NCBI RefSeq assembly: GCF_028294535.1
Contig: NZ_JAQBIE010000013.1
Location: 49,045-113,044, forward strand
Length of the DNA stretch: 64,000 nucleotides
Reading direction: 5' to 3'
Source: Paracoccus onchidii
GTDB lineage: Bacteria > Pseudomonadota > Alphaproteobacteria > Rhodobacterales > Rhodobacteraceae
Shown here: piece after piece, positions 46,722 to 55,727 of the stretch
Layout of the letters: every line of letters starts with the position of its first letter
How positions within the stretch are numbered: the stretch's first letter is position 1
Translations under genes and position numbers: made by a program
Notes under the pieces: model-generated
What the model saw: only the letters and a program-made list of their open reading frames with translations
Told to the model about the DNA's origin: nothing
Databases searched by the model: none

Positions 46722-47849
46722 ATGAGAACCCGCGCTGCAGTGGCCGTAGAGGCCGGCAAACCGCTTGAGGTGATGGAGGTCAATCTGGAAGGGCCCAAGG
46801 CTGGCGAGGTCCTGATCGAGATCAAGGCGACCGGTATCTGCCATACCGATGAGTTCACCCGTTCGGGTGCCGACCCCGAGGGCATCTTTCCGGCAATTCT
46901 GGGACATGAGGGCGCGGGCGTCGTGCTGGAGGTCGGCCCCGGCGTGACCTCGTTGAAGCCGGGCGATCACGTCATTCCGCTATACACCCCGGAATGCCGC
47001 GAATGCGCGTCCTGCCTGTCGGGCAAGACCAACCTGTGCACGCGGATCCGCGCGACGCAGGGTCAGGGCCTGATGCCCGATGGCACCACCCGCTTTTCGA
47101 TGCTGGATGGCACGCCGATCTATCACTACATGGGCTGCTCGACCTTCGCCAACCACACCGTCCTGCCCGAGATTGCGCTTGCCAAGGTCCGAGAGGACGC
47201 GCCTTTCGACAAGATCTGTTATATCGGCTGTGGCGTGACCACCGGGATCGGCGCCGTCATCAACACCGCCAAGGTCGAGATCGGCGCCAAGGCCGTTGTC
47301 TTCGGTCTGGGCGGGATCGGCCTGAACGTCATTCAGGGCCTGCGCATGGCCGGTGCCGACATGATCATCGGTGTCGATCTGAACGACGACAAGAAGGAAA
47401 TGGCCGAGCGTTTCGGCATGACCCATTTCGTCAATCCGAAGAATGTCGAGAATGTCGTTCAGGAAATCGTCGAGATGACGAAAACCCCGTTCGACGACAT
47501 TGGTGGCGCGGATTACAGCTTTGATGCGACGGGCAACGTCAAGGTCATGCGCGATGCGCTGGAATGCACCCATCGCGGCTGGGGGCAATCGGTCGTTATC
47601 GGCGTCGCGCCTGCGGGTGCCGAAATCAGCACCCGCCCGTTCCAGCTGGTCACCGGCCGGGTCTGGAAGGGCACGGCATTTGGCGGCGCGCGCGGGCGCA
47701 CCGACGTGCCGAAAATCGTCGATTGGTATATGGACGGCAAGATCGAGATCGACCCGATGATCACCCACACCATGGGGCTTGATGACATCAACAAGGGCTT
47801 CGATCTGATGCATCATGGTGAATCGATTCGTTCGGTCGTGCTTTACTGA
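46722..47849 (+). CDS. flhA: S-(hydroxymethyl)glutathione dehydrogenase (class III alcohol dehydrogenase)
   Basis: The 375-residue NAD-dependent enzyme has the catalytic zinc ligands in GICHTDEF and GHEGAGVV plus the later [10 protein letters not shown], the structural zinc Cys set in [15 protein letters not shown] and the NAD loop [12 protein letters not shown]. It oxidises S-hydroxymethylglutathione to S-formylglutathione. The start [17 protein letters not shown] at 46722 has a GGAGACAG site; a slightly longer frame to 46701 is not used. The gene order gfa-flhA is as in Paracoccus. The name adhC is also used. Confidence 0.96.
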   Translation: MRTRAAVAVEAGKPLEVMEVNLEGPKAGEVLIEIKATGICHTDEFTRSGADPEGIFPAILGHEGAGVVLEVGPGVTSLKPGDHVIPLYTPECRECASCLSGKTNLCTRIRATQGQGLMPDGTTRFSMLDGTPIYHYMGCSTFANHTVLPEIALAKVREDAPFDKICYIGCGVTTGIGAVINTAKVEIGAKAVVFGLGGIGLNVIQGLRMAGADMIIGVDLNDDKKEMAERFGMTHFVNPKNVENVVQEIVEMTKTPFDDIGGADYSFDATGNVKVMRDALECTHRGWGQSVVIGVAPAGAEISTRPFQLVTGRVWKGTAFGGARGRTDVPKIVDWYMDGKIEIDPMITHTMGLDDINKGFDLMHHGESIRSVVLY

Positions 47850-47875
47850 TCCTTCACGGCTGCTTAGGTAAAAGA

Positions 47876-47900
47876 ACGGCGGGGCCGCTGGTCCCGCCGT
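47876..47900 (+). terminator. Hairpin between flhA and clpP
   Basis: ACGGCGGG (47876-47883) and CCCGCCGT (47893-47900) form a perfect 8-bp stem with a 9-base loop. No T-tract follows, so it may terminate weakly or protect the flhA transcript end. Confidence 0.5.
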
Positions 47901-47930
47901 CGCTATGAGAAAAAGGCAAGGAGCAGGCCC

Positions 47931-48566
47931 ATGCGCCATCAGTGGCTGGACGATGATGACGACAATGATGACGATGATCGCCCCGAACAGGGCGGCAAGG
48001 ATGGTGGCCTGGGCCTTCCCGAAGGCGACAATATCGGCAAGCTGTATTTCAAATCGCGCACGGTGATCGTTGCCGGCGCAATCAATGACAAGCTGGCGCA
48101 GCGCACGGTTGCCCATCTTCTGGCCCTGGCCGAAGAAAGCGATGATCCGATCAACATGCTGATTTCCTCGCCTGGCGGGCATGTGGAATCGGGCGACATG
48201 ATCCATGACGTGATCAAGTTCATCCGTCCGACCGTCCGCACCATCGGCTCGGGCTGGGTGGCCAGTGCCGGCGCGCTGATCTTTGTCGGCGCGGAAAAGG
48301 AAAACCGCTACTGCCTGCCCAACACGCGCTTCCTGATCCACCAGCCCTCGGGTGGTATTGGCGGCACGTCCTCGGACATGATGATTCAGGCCGAACAGGT
48401 CCGCCTGATGCGCGACCGCCTGAACCAGATCTTTGCCGATGCGACGGGGCAGAAGCTCGACAGGATCGAACAGGACACGCAGCGCGATTTCTGGCTGAAC
48501 ACGCAAGAGGCGCTGGATTACGGTCTTTTGGGTCAGGTCATCCGTTCGGTCGATGAACTGAAGTGA
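47931..48566 (+). CDS. clpP: ClpP-family serine protease with acidic N-terminal tail
   Basis: The 211-residue protein has an intact ClpP triad: Ser112 (in WVASAGALIFVG), His137 (in FLIHQP) and Asp186 (in DTQRDFWLN), with the same spacing (25 and 49 residues) as in E. coli ClpP. The first 16 residues are unusual: MRHQWLDDDDDNDDDDRP, nine Asp in ten residues. The normal ClpP N-terminal loops, which contact ClpX/ClpA, are therefore replaced or masked. It lies among the formaldehyde genes rather than beside clpX, so it is probably a secondary ClpP paralogue. Partner ATPase and substrate are unknown. Confidence 0.9.
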   Translation: MRHQWLDDDDDNDDDDRPEQGGKDGGLGLPEGDNIGKLYFKSRTVIVAGAINDKLAQRTVAHLLALAEESDDPINMLISSPGGHVESGDMIHDVIKFIRPTVRTIGSGWVASAGALIFVGAEKENRYCLPNTRFLIHQPSGGIGGTSSDMMIQAEQVRLMRDRLNQIFADATGQKLDRIEQDTQRDFWLNTQEALDYGLLGQVIRSVDELK

Positions 48567-48576
48567 TCCTTGGGGT

Positions 48577-48598
48577 GGCGGGGCCGGATGGCCCTGCC
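48577..48598. terminator. Hairpin between convergent clpP and outer-membrane barrel gene
   Basis: GGCGGGGCC (48577-48585) and GGCCCTGCC (48590-48598) form a 9-bp stem with one G-T pair and a 4-base loop, placed between two converging genes. Confidence 0.6.
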
Positions 48599-48620
48599 AT
48601 CTTCATTGGCAAGGTTGCGC

Positions 48621-49778
48621 TCAATCCATGCTGCGCGACCAGGCGTGGCCGAACTGAATATAGACGATATGCTCTTCCGGCCCCTTGGCGATATCCAGTC
48701 CGACATCCAGTCCCAGCTTGCGCGCAATCCGATACCGGATACCCGCCCCATAGGTCCAGATTCCGTCTTCTGCCTCGAATATATCGGAACTGCTGACCGT
48801 CGTTTCGCCATAGCCGCCAAAGGCGACGCCAGCCCATCGCGATGTCAGCTGGCGACGGAATTCGACTTCGGTGCTGAATGCGGCATCGCCGGCATATCGT
48901 CCGGCCTGAACGCCGCGCAAATCGACGGAGGGCGCAATGAAGAACGGTGAATCTCCGTCGACCATGTTGACCGTGCCCAGAATCCCCATGCCCCACTTAG
49001 CGCCCAGATCGGCAAAGCTGGAAATTGCAAACTGCGTGTTGGTGAAATTCGCGTCGCTTCCGATCGCCTTGCCATAGGCGTCGAATTTCAGGACCGCGTT
49101 CACGCCATCGGTCGGGGTGAACGGGTTGTTGCGTGTGTCATAGTGCAGCGATGCCCCCACCGCGGCATAGCGTTTGACATCAAGAAGATCATCGACCCTG
49201 TCGCGTAACCTTTCGAATTCGGGCGTCAATCCTCGGCTTGAGGACAGTGACAGGTCCGCCTGGCGATAGATAAGGCGCGGGCCGGCCCAGAAGTCACTAT
49301 CGCCCAAGCGCATCCGTGCCGTTCCGAACAGACCATAGGTCATGTTTTCATAGTTGATTGGCTGACTGAGGCCGAAAGGAAAGATCGGCAAGGTGATATC
49401 GGCGGCCCCGAAGCCCAGTTTGTATCGCACATCGCCGTCAAACATGCTGCCGCTGCGCAGGATACCTCCGGCGGTGGACTCGTTTCCGGTGCGTGCAATG
49501 CCGAACATGGTGCGGGTGGGTTGATCGCCCGGCGTATCGGGGTTTCGGATGAATTGCCCGATTATGCCGAAACCACCGTCCACAGCCGGTTCGGTAATGA
49601 TGACCGGCACGGGAATGAACCCGCCTTTCTCAAGAAATTCGGATGCATCAAGCCGGCCATCCTGCGGGTCGATGAATTGTGAGAACTCGAATGCCTCGGC
49701 CTGTTGATATGGGCCGAAGGACAAGATCACGGCCAAAAGGCCGCCCAGGGGAACGCGTTGGTGCATATGTTGGGTCAT
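48621..49778 (-). CDS. BamA/TamA-type outer-membrane beta-barrel protein without POTRA domains
   Basis: A 385-residue protein (start MTQHMHQ at 49778; MHQ at 49766 is an alternative) with a signal peptide ending near QQAEAFE (about residue 30). The remainder has Omp85-like barrel features: alternating strands, segments such as VGASLHYDTRNNPFTPTDGV and VAFGGYGETTVSSSDIFEAE, and near the end IRYRIARKLGLDVGLDIAKG. The C-terminus WSRSMD is not the canonical Phe. No POTRA repeats fit in the 90 residues before the barrel. It lies within the C1 cluster on the opposite strand, so it may serve as an outer-membrane channel or may be unrelated. Its frame extends to 50429 but that overlaps fghA and is discarded. 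Confidence 0.75.
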   Translation of the reverse strand: MTQHMHQRVPLGGLLAVILSFGPYQQAEAFEFSQFIDPQDGRLDASEFLEKGGFIPVPVIITEPAVDGGFGIIGQFIRNPDTPGDQPTRTMFGIARTGNESTAGGILRSGSMFDGDVRYKLGFGAADITLPIFPFGLSQPINYENMTYGLFGTARMRLGDSDFWAGPRLIYRQADLSLSSSRGLTPEFERLRDRVDDLLDVKRYAAVGASLHYDTRNNPFTPTDGVNAVLKFDAYGKAIGSDANFTNTQFAISSFADLGAKWGMGILGTVNMVDGDSPFFIAPSVDLRGVQAGRYAGDAAFSTEVEFRRQLTSRWAGVAFGGYGETTVSSSDIFEAEDGIWTYGAGIRYRIARKLGLDVGLDIAKGPEEHIVYIQFGHAWSRSMD

Positions 49779-49988
49779 GTGGCCATCATTCCAGCACGGC
49801 GCGTCAAAGCAAAAGATTTCGCCGTCGGGTTGCCTGCAAATCTGCCCCTCTGTCGTTTTCGTGTCGCCACGGACACGATTGCCCTCGTCCCTTTGTGTGG
49901 CATCTGGTGTTTTCGCGTTGCTCTTGGTGCGGGTCACGGGTTTTGTGGGGCGCAGATAGGGATTTAGATTTTCTGAAAGGGGCATCGC

Positions 49989-50822
49989 GTGAGCATCGAG
50001 ACAGTTTCCGAAAACCGCAGCTTTGGCGGGACGCAGGGCGTCTATCGCCACAAATCGCAAACCACGGGCACCGAGATGACATTCGCCCTGTTCCTGCCCG
50101 AAGAGGCACAGCATGGCCGTGTTCCGGTGCTGTGGTATCTGTCGGGGCTGACCTGCACGCATGAAAACGCCATGACCAAGGCTGCCGCACAGGAATGGTG
50201 TGCCGAGGCAGGCATTGCCATCGTGTTTCCCGACACGTCGCCGCGCGGCGACGATGTTGCCGACGATGACGCCTATGATCTGGGCAAGGGCGCCGGGTTC
50301 TATGTGAACGCGACCCAGGATCCGTGGAAGCCGCATTTCCAGATGTGGCAGTATATCGTTCATGAATTGCCCGAACTGGTTGGCGACAACTTTCCGATTG
50401 ATCGCGATGCGATGGGAATTACCGGACATTCAATGGGCGGCCACGGCGCGCTGACAATCGCGATGACCCATCCCGATCGCTACAGATCCGTTTCGGCTTT
50501 TGCGCCCATTGCCAACCCGACGGAATCGGATTGGGGCAGGAAACAGCTTTCGGCCTATCTGGGCGATGACAAGGCTGCCTGGCGGGCGCATGACGCGACA
50601 ATCCTGATGACCGAAAAGGGCTATCCGGGCGAAGTCCTGATAGATCAGGGCAGCAGCGACCAGTTTCTTGACCTGCTCAAGCCCGAGGCATTGGCACAGG
50701 CGATGATGGCGCGCCGCCAGCCGGGCCAGTTCCGGATGCAGCCCGGCTATGACCACAGCTATTTCTTCGTGCAGACCTTCATGGCCGATCACGTGCTTTG
50801 GCATGCCGAACGGCTGGCCTGA
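49989..50822 (+). CDS. fghA: S-formylglutathione hydrolase
   Basis: The 277-residue esterase has an alpha/beta-hydrolase triad: Ser148 in ITGHSMGGHGAL, Asp224 in IDQGSSDQFL and His256 in PGYDHSYFF. These surround the conserved LSGLTCTHENAMTKA loop. It hydrolyses S-formylglutathione to formate and glutathione, the last step of the glutathione-dependent formaldehyde path begun by Gfa and FlhA. The GTG start at 49989 has an AAAGGGG site. xoxF follows 173 bases downstream in the same direction. Confidence 0.95.
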   Translation: MSIETVSENRSFGGTQGVYRHKSQTTGTEMTFALFLPEEAQHGRVPVLWYLSGLTCTHENAMTKAAAQEWCAEAGIAIVFPDTSPRGDDVADDDAYDLGKGAGFYVNATQDPWKPHFQMWQYIVHELPELVGDNFPIDRDAMGITGHSMGGHGALTIAMTHPDRYRSVSAFAPIANPTESDWGRKQLSAYLGDDKAAWRAHDATILMTEKGYPGEVLIDQGSSDQFLDLLKPEALAQAMMARRQPGQFRMQPGYDHSYFFVQTFMADHVLWHAERLA

Positions 50823-50869
50823 GTAATTTTGCCAATAGTTCCCGTCCGCTCTGCCGAATTGCCCATCAG

Positions 50870-50879
50870 ACTTTAGGGG
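50870..50879 (+). promoter_or_regulatory. ACTTTAGGGG element upstream of xoxF
   Basis: An exact copy of the 10-mer seen upstream of gfa, here 117 bases before the xoxF ATG. No clear -35 hexamer lies 17 bases upstream of it, so if it is a -10 region the promoter is activator-dependent. Confidence 0.4.
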
Positions 50880-50995
50880 TAAGTGGCAGGGCGGCGGATT
50901 GACGCAGGCAGATGTGCGGCCAACACTGATGAAATGGAGAGCCGTGGCCGGAGGAGAACCCGCGGCGTTCGATCCAAGAGCGGAGGAGCACATCG

Positions 50996-52816
50996 ATGAA
51001 ATACCTGCTGAACAGTGCCGCGGCGGCGCTGCTGCTGAGTAGTGCCACGGCCTATGCAAATGACAGCGTCATGGCCGAAATGGCCAAATCCGAACAATGG
51101 GCAATCCAGACCGGCGATTACGCCAATACGCGTTATTCCGAGCTGGACCAGATCAACAAGGACAACGTCAAGGACCTGCGCGTTGCCTGGACATTCTCGA
51201 CCGGTGTGTTGCGCGGCCACGAGGGCAGCCCGCTGGTGATCGGCGACATGATGTATGTGCATACACCATTCCCGAACAAGGTATTTGCGCTGGATCTGGC
51301 CAATGACGGCAAGATCGTCTGGCGGTATGAACCACAGCAGGATCCCGAAGTCATTGCGGTGATGTGCTGTGATACCGTCAATCGCGGCGTGGCCTATGCC
51401 GATGGCATGATCCTGATGCATCAGGCCGATACGACGCTGGTTGCGCTGGATGCGATGACGGGCGAGGAAAAATGGAAGATCGTTACGGGCGATCCCGCCA
51501 TCGGTGAAACCAACACTGCCACGGTTCTGCCGGTCAAGGACAAGGTGATCGTCGGCGTTTCGGGTGGTGAATACGGCGTGCGTGGGCGCGTCACGGCCTA
51601 TAATCTGGCCGACGGCTCCGAGGCGTGGAAAGCGTATTCGACCGGCCCGGATGATGAAATGCTGGTTGACCCCGAAAACACCATGCATCTGGGCAAGCCC
51701 GTCGGCCCTGACAGCAGCCTGAACAGCTGGGAAGGCGATCAGTGGAAGATTGGCGGCGGCACGACCTGGGGCTGGTATTCCTATGATCCGGACCTGAACC
51801 TCGTCTATTACGGAACCGGCAACCCCTCGACCTGGAACCCGTCGCAGCGTCCCGGCGACAACAAATGGTCGATGACGATCATGGCCCGCGATGCCGATAC
51901 CGGCATGGCCAAATGGTTCTATCAGATGACGCCCCATGACGAATGGGACTTCGACGGCGTCAATGAAATGATCCTGACCGATCAGGAAATCGATGGTGAA
52001 TCGCGCAAGCTGCTGACCCATTTCGACCGCAACGGTCTGGGCTATACGCTTGATCGCGAGACCGGTGAATTGCTGGTGGCCGAGAAATTCGATCCGGCGG
52101 TGAACTGGACCACCGGCGTCGATATGGACCCGGAATCCGAAAACTATGGCCGTCCGGCCGTGGTCGAGGAATATTCCACCGCCCAAAATGGCGAAGACAC
52201 CAACACAACCGGCATCTGCCCTGCGGCGCTGGGATCAAAGGACCAGCAACCGGCGGCGTTCTCGCCCAAGACAAACCTGTTCTACGTGCCGACGAACCAT
52301 GTCTGCATGGATTACGAACCGTTCCGCGTGGCCTATACCGCAGGTCAGCCCTATGTCGGCGCCACCCTGTCGATGTTCCCCGCACCTGAAAGTCATGGTG
52401 GCATGGGGAATTTCATCGCATGGGATAATGTCGCGGGCGAGATCAAATGGTCGCTGCCCGAACAGTTCTCGGTCTGGTCCGGGGCGCTGGCAACCGCGGG
52501 CGACATTGTGTTCTATGGCACGCTGGAAGGCTATCTGAAGGCCGTGGATGCCGAAACGGGTGAGGAACTGTACAAGTTCAAGACCCCTTCGGGGATCATC
52601 GGCAATGTCATGACCTATGTGCAGGGCGGCAAGCAGTATATCGGCATCCTGTCTGGTGTCGGTGGCTGGGCCGGGATCGGTCTGGCGGCGGGCCTGACCA
52701 ATCCCAATGACGGCCTGGGTGCGGTCGGCGGCTATGCCTCACTGAGCGATTACACCGAGCTTGGTGGTCAGCTGACCGTGTTCGAACTGCCCGGTGATGC
52801 ACCCAGCGAAGGCTAA
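50996..52816 (+). CDS. xoxF: Lanthanide-dependent methanol dehydrogenase XoxF
   Basis: A 606-residue quinoprotein with a signal peptide (cleavage near TAYAND, residue 21-22), eight W-motif propeller blades and the vicinal disulfide Cys124-Cys125 (AVMCCDTV) that covers PQQ. The active site reads [12 protein letters not shown]: Asp318 is the catalytic base and Asp320 is the extra ligand that marks lanthanide-using XoxF enzymes; calcium MxaF enzymes have Ala at this site. It oxidises methanol in the periplasm and passes electrons to XoxG. The start has a GCGGAGGAG site. There is no mxaI in the window. Confidence 0.97.
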   Translation: MKYLLNSAAAALLLSSATAYANDSVMAEMAKSEQWAIQTGDYANTRYSELDQINKDNVKDLRVAWTFSTGVLRGHEGSPLVIGDMMYVHTPFPNKVFALDLANDGKIVWRYEPQQDPEVIAVMCCDTVNRGVAYADGMILMHQADTTLVALDAMTGEEKWKIVTGDPAIGETNTATVLPVKDKVIVGVSGGEYGVRGRVTAYNLADGSEAWKAYSTGPDDEMLVDPENTMHLGKPVGPDSSLNSWEGDQWKIGGGTTWGWYSYDPDLNLVYYGTGNPSTWNPSQRPGDNKWSMTIMARDADTGMAKWFYQMTPHDEWDFDGVNEMILTDQEIDGESRKLLTHFDRNGLGYTLDRETGELLVAEKFDPAVNWTTGVDMDPESENYGRPAVVEEYSTAQNGEDTNTTGICPAALGSKDQQPAAFSPKTNLFYVPTNHVCMDYEPFRVAYTAGQPYVGATLSMFPAPESHGGMGNFIAWDNVAGEIKWSLPEQFSVWSGALATAGDIVFYGTLEGYLKAVDAETGEELYKFKTPSGIIGNVMTYVQGGKQYIGILSGVGGWAGIGLAAGLTNPNDGLGAVGGYASLSDYTELGGQLTVFELPGDAPSEG

Positions 52817-52855
52817 TACTTTCGTTTCGCAAAGACAAAAGTGATCTGTGAAGGG

Positions 52856-52882
52856 ACCGCCCCAGCGATAAACTGGGGCGGT
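52856..52882 (+). promoter_or_regulatory. xoxF-xoxG intercistronic hairpin
   Basis: ACCGCCCCAG (52856-52865) pairs perfectly with CTGGGGCGGT (52873-52882), ten base pairs with a 7-base loop and no following T-tract. It lies between xoxF and xoxG, where a partial terminator or RNA-protecting structure could raise xoxF mRNA above that of the downstream genes. Confidence 0.7.
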
Positions 52883-52930
52883 TCTGCCTGAGGAGAGCAG
52901 ACAGGTCCGAACCTAGGGAGGAAATCAATA

Positions 52931-53467
52931 ATGAACGCCACCACCAGCCTTGCGGCGCTGGCATTTGCCGTGCTGCTGGCCGGACAGGCCGCCGCGCAGT
53001 CCGAGACCACGACCCTGCCAAATGGCATGGATATCACGCCCGATTATCAGGAATACGGCCGCTGGTATAATGCCGAGGGGATTCCGACCTACAAGTTCGA
53101 TGATGAAGGTGCCATCGATTTTGCCACCTTCAACGGCTATCGGCGCTATTCTGCGGAATGCCATGTTTGCCACGGCCCCGATGGCGAGGGGTCGACCTAT
53201 GCGCCGGCATTGAAGGAATCGGTTCTGCGCATGGATTACTATGATTTCCAGCAGGTTGTCGCATCGGGCAAGCAAGAGGTGAATACCGCGCAGAACCAGG
53301 TGATGCCGGCCTTTGGCACCAACAAGAATGTCTGGTGTTACATCGACGATATCTATGCTTACCTTCTGGCACGCGGCACTGATGACTTGCCGCGCGGGCG
53401 ACCGGCCAAGAAAGGACCGAAATCGGATGAGTTCCGCGAGCAGGAAGATTCCTGCATGTCGATGTGA
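52931..53467 (+). CDS. xoxG: XoxG, c-type cytochrome electron acceptor of XoxF (cytochrome c-553i type)
   Basis: A 178-residue exported protein: signal MNATTSLAALAFAVLLAGQA and cleavage near AAAQ, then one heme motif Cys77-His-Val-Cys80-His81 (SAECHVCHGPDGEG) and Met125 (NQVMPAFG) as the likely sixth ligand. It corresponds in layout to cytochrome c-553i (CycB) of Paracoccus denitrificans, found with xoxF. It accepts electrons from PQQ in XoxF and delivers them to the respiratory chain. The ATG follows an AGGGAGGAA site. Confidence 0.93.
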   Translation: MNATTSLAALAFAVLLAGQAAAQSETTTLPNGMDITPDYQEYGRWYNAEGIPTYKFDDEGAIDFATFNGYRRYSAECHVCHGPDGEGSTYAPALKESVLRMDYYDFQQVVASGKQEVNTAQNQVMPAFGTNKNVWCYIDDIYAYLLARGTDDLPRGRPAKKGPKSDEFREQEDSCMSM

Positions 53468-53468
53468 C

Positions 53469-54284
53469 ATGTTGCGATTGATCACCGGCGCGCTGATCGG
53501 CCTGTTTAGCGCGGGGCAGCCCGCCCTGGCGCAAGTGGCCGATCTGCGCTCGACCACCAGTTTCCGTGTTTGTGCCGATCCGGCCAATGCTCCGATGTCG
53601 ATGCGTGACGGCAGCGGTTTCGAGAACCGCCTTGCCGATCAGTTCGGGGGGTGGCTGGACCTGCCCGTAACCTATAGCTGGTTCCCGTCGGGAATGGGGT
53701 TCATCACCAAGACCCTTCGTGCCGGAAGCTGTGATGTGGTGATGGGATATGCTCAGGGTGATGAGCTGGTGCAGAACACCAATCATTACTACACATCGGT
53801 ATTCGGCATCATCACACGAAAGGACAGCCCGCTTGCCGAAATCGATCATCTGGACGATCCGGCGCTGGCTGGCCATCCGATCGGGGTCATTGCAGGCAGT
53901 CCACCGGCCACGATCATGGCGCGTGCCGGGCTGGCCAAGGATATGCGCGGCGGGGATCTGTTCGTGGACCGTCGGGTCAAGGATCCGGTCGGGCAGATGA
54001 TCGCGGGGGTTCGCGATGGCGATCTGGATGCGGCGGTGTTGTGGGGACCATTGGCCGGTCCGCGGATCAAGGATGATCCACAGCTGCAATTCACCCCCTT
54101 GCTCAAGGAACAGGGCGGCCCGAAAATGTTCTATCGGATCACCATGGGGGTGCGGCCGGGCGAACAGGAATGGAAGCGTCAGCTGAACAGCCTGATCCGG
54201 CGCCATCAGGAAGACATCAATGCGCTGTTGCGCGATGCCGGTGTTCCCCTGGTCGATGATTACGGCAAGGAGATGTTGCCGTGA
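53469..54284 (+). CDS. xoxJ: XoxJ, periplasmic binding-like protein for XoxF maturation
   Basis: A 271-residue exported protein of solute-binding family 3 layout (signal MLRLITGALIGLFSAGQPALAQ). The FRVCADPANAPMSMRDGSGF opening and the later SCDVVMGYAQGD are typical of MoxJ/XoxJ. The gene starts one base after the xoxG stop; a longer frame to 53313 lies inside xoxG. XoxJ is thought to help XoxF mature or insert its cofactor; no ligand has been settled. Its stop overlaps the start of the next gene (ATGA). Confidence 0.92.
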   Translation: MLRLITGALIGLFSAGQPALAQVADLRSTTSFRVCADPANAPMSMRDGSGFENRLADQFGGWLDLPVTYSWFPSGMGFITKTLRAGSCDVVMGYAQGDELVQNTNHYYTSVFGIITRKDSPLAEIDHLDDPALAGHPIGVIAGSPPATIMARAGLAKDMRGGDLFVDRRVKDPVGQMIAGVRDGDLDAAVLWGPLAGPRIKDDPQLQFTPLLKEQGGPKMFYRITMGVRPGEQEWKRQLNSLIRRHQEDINALLRDAGVPLVDDYGKEMLP

Positions 54285-54814
54285 TCCGGCTGGCAATTGC
54301 GCTATGTGTCGCAATTGTCAGCCCGGTCGCGGGGCAGGTGCCCGAACCTGATACATTCAGGGGCGAGCCTTATCTTGCCGCCGTTCCCGACAGCCTGAGC
54401 GGGGCGCAGGTGATCGGTGCCGAAGAGGCGCTTGTGCTATGGAATGACGGCGCGGGTTTCGTGGATGTCTATCCAAGAACGGTCAAGCCTGATGGTCTGC
54501 CCGAGGGCACGATCTGGAAAGAGCCGCGCCACGACACCATTCCCGGCGCCGTCTGGCTGTGGAACACCGGATATGAAAAACTGACCCCGGCCGAGGCGCA
54601 GCGGTTGGCAGATGGGCTTGCCGATCTGACGCGGGATGATCCCGACAGGGCATTGGTCATATTTTGCCGGGCCGATTGCTGGATGAGCTGGAATGCCGCC
54701 AAGCGTGCCGTTGAACTGGGATACCAACGGGTCAACTGGTTTCCGGGTGGAATCGATGATTGGCAGGCCAATTTGGGGCCGGATCTGGTCAGGGCAGAAC
54801 CTGCCGTCCCGTGA
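54281..54814 (+). CDS. PQQ-associated CW-motif rhodanese-like protein
   Basis: A 177-residue exported protein (signal MIRLAIALCVAIVSPVAGQ). The late segment VIFCRADCWMSWNAAKRAVE contains the Cys-Trp motif and looks like a rhodanese active-site loop (Cys-x3-Cys-Trp). This is the pattern of the 'PQQ-dependent catabolism-associated CXXCW motif' family. Its job in alcohol oxidation is not known; a thiol or metal role is plausible. It is coupled to xoxJ, and its 3' end overlaps the beta-propeller gene on the other strand by 26 bases. Confidence 0.88.
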   Translation: MIRLAIALCVAIVSPVAGQVPEPDTFRGEPYLAAVPDSLSGAQVIGAEEALVLWNDGAGFVDVYPRTVKPDGLPEGTIWKEPRHDTIPGAVWLWNTGYEKLTPAEAQRLADGLADLTRDDPDRALVIFCRADCWMSWNAAKRAVELGYQRVNWFPGGIDDWQANLGPDLVRAEPAVP

Positions 54815-55721
54815 ACCGGCCAAATGCCCGCGGCCCGGCGGGAACCTCGATTTCGGCGGCAACAGCCAGATCATCACCGTCGATCACCATGACCGTATCG
54901 GAATCCCAATTGGCCAAGACAACGCCGCTTCCATCGGGCATTGGTGCGATGCCTTCGGGATAGTCGCCGACATCGATGCTGGCGACCGCTGTCAGGGTTT
55001 CGGGGTCGAACACCGTGACAGTGCCGGAATACTGATTGGTCACAAAGCCCAACCCGCTGGAAAATGCGATGCCATAGGGGCGCTTGCCGGTGTCTACATG
55101 CCCCAGCAAGGCACCGGATCCGGGGTCCATGACCGATACCGCGTCACCCAGAACATCCGCGCTGAACAGCTTGCCGTCGTGAAAGGTCACCGCGAACGGA
55201 TGTTCGCCGAAGGTGGAAATCTTGCGAATGAACCTGCCTGTTTCGGCGGCGAACAGGCTGATCGCGTTGTCATCCCGGTCGGCCGTGGCGACAAGGGCGC
55301 CGTCTTCACTGATCGCAACGCCTGAAGGTATGCGTCCGGTTCGCGCGACCCAGATTTCGGCCAGATTCATGTCCAGGCGCATCACGCGGTCGCCATACCA
55401 ATCGGTGACCAACAGGCCCGCATCGGGGATCGCCGCAATACCGAAGGCACCGGAACCAAGATCCCTGTGGTCAATCAGCGTGCCGGTTTCATCGATCACG
55501 GACAGCCGTCCGCTATCCGCTGCGATGACATAGGCCCGTGCGCTGGCAGGATCATAGGCAACCGGTGCGGGGGCATCGGCCAGTATCGTTTTGGCGATGA
55601 TCGTCCGGGTTTGCAGATCGATGATCGAAACCTGATTGCCGTTCTGCGAGGTTATGAAGGCAAGATCCCCGGCCTGTGCCGGGGACGCGATCACCAGCCA
55701 TGCCCATAACCAAAGCCGCAT
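54789..55721 (-). CDS. PQQ-associated YVTN beta-propeller protein (first)
   Basis: A 310-residue exported protein (signal MRLWLWAWLVIASPAQAG) with repeating YVTN-type units: FITSQNGNQVSIIDLQTRTI, FVTNQYSGTVTVFDPETLTA, VLANWDSDTVMVIDGDDLAV. These form a six- or seven-bladed propeller. Proteins of this kind are regular neighbours of PQQ alcohol dehydrogenases. It reads leftward within a rightward cluster, and the SRPBCC gene upstream of it is separated by only six bases, so they form one operon. Function is unknown. Confidence 0.88.
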   Translation of the reverse strand: MRLWLWAWLVIASPAQAGDLAFITSQNGNQVSIIDLQTRTIIAKTILADAPAPVAYDPASARAYVIAADSGRLSVIDETGTLIDHRDLGSGAFGIAAIPDAGLLVTDWYGDRVMRLDMNLAEIWVARTGRIPSGVAISEDGALVATADRDDNAISLFAAETGRFIRKISTFGEHPFAVTFHDGKLFSADVLGDAVSVMDPGSGALLGHVDTGKRPYGIAFSSGLGFVTNQYSGTVTVFDPETLTAVASIDVGDYPEGIAPMPDGSGVVLANWDSDTVMVIDGDDLAVAAEIEVPAGPRAFGRFTGRQVLP

Positions 55722-55727
55722 GGCAGC

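Noticed and set aside
46980..48506. 508-codon minus-strand frame over flhA and clpP
   Set aside because: Antisense to two enzymes with intact active sites; low-complexity His/Asp/Gly/Arg composition typical of a shadow frame.
50823..50995. TTGACG (about 50900) as a sigma-70 -35 element of xoxF
   Set aside because: No acceptable -10 hexamer lies 16-18 bases downstream, so it is not reported as a promoter.
50873..52186. 437-codon minus-strand frame over xoxF
   Set aside because: Antisense to xoxF, without any motif of its own.
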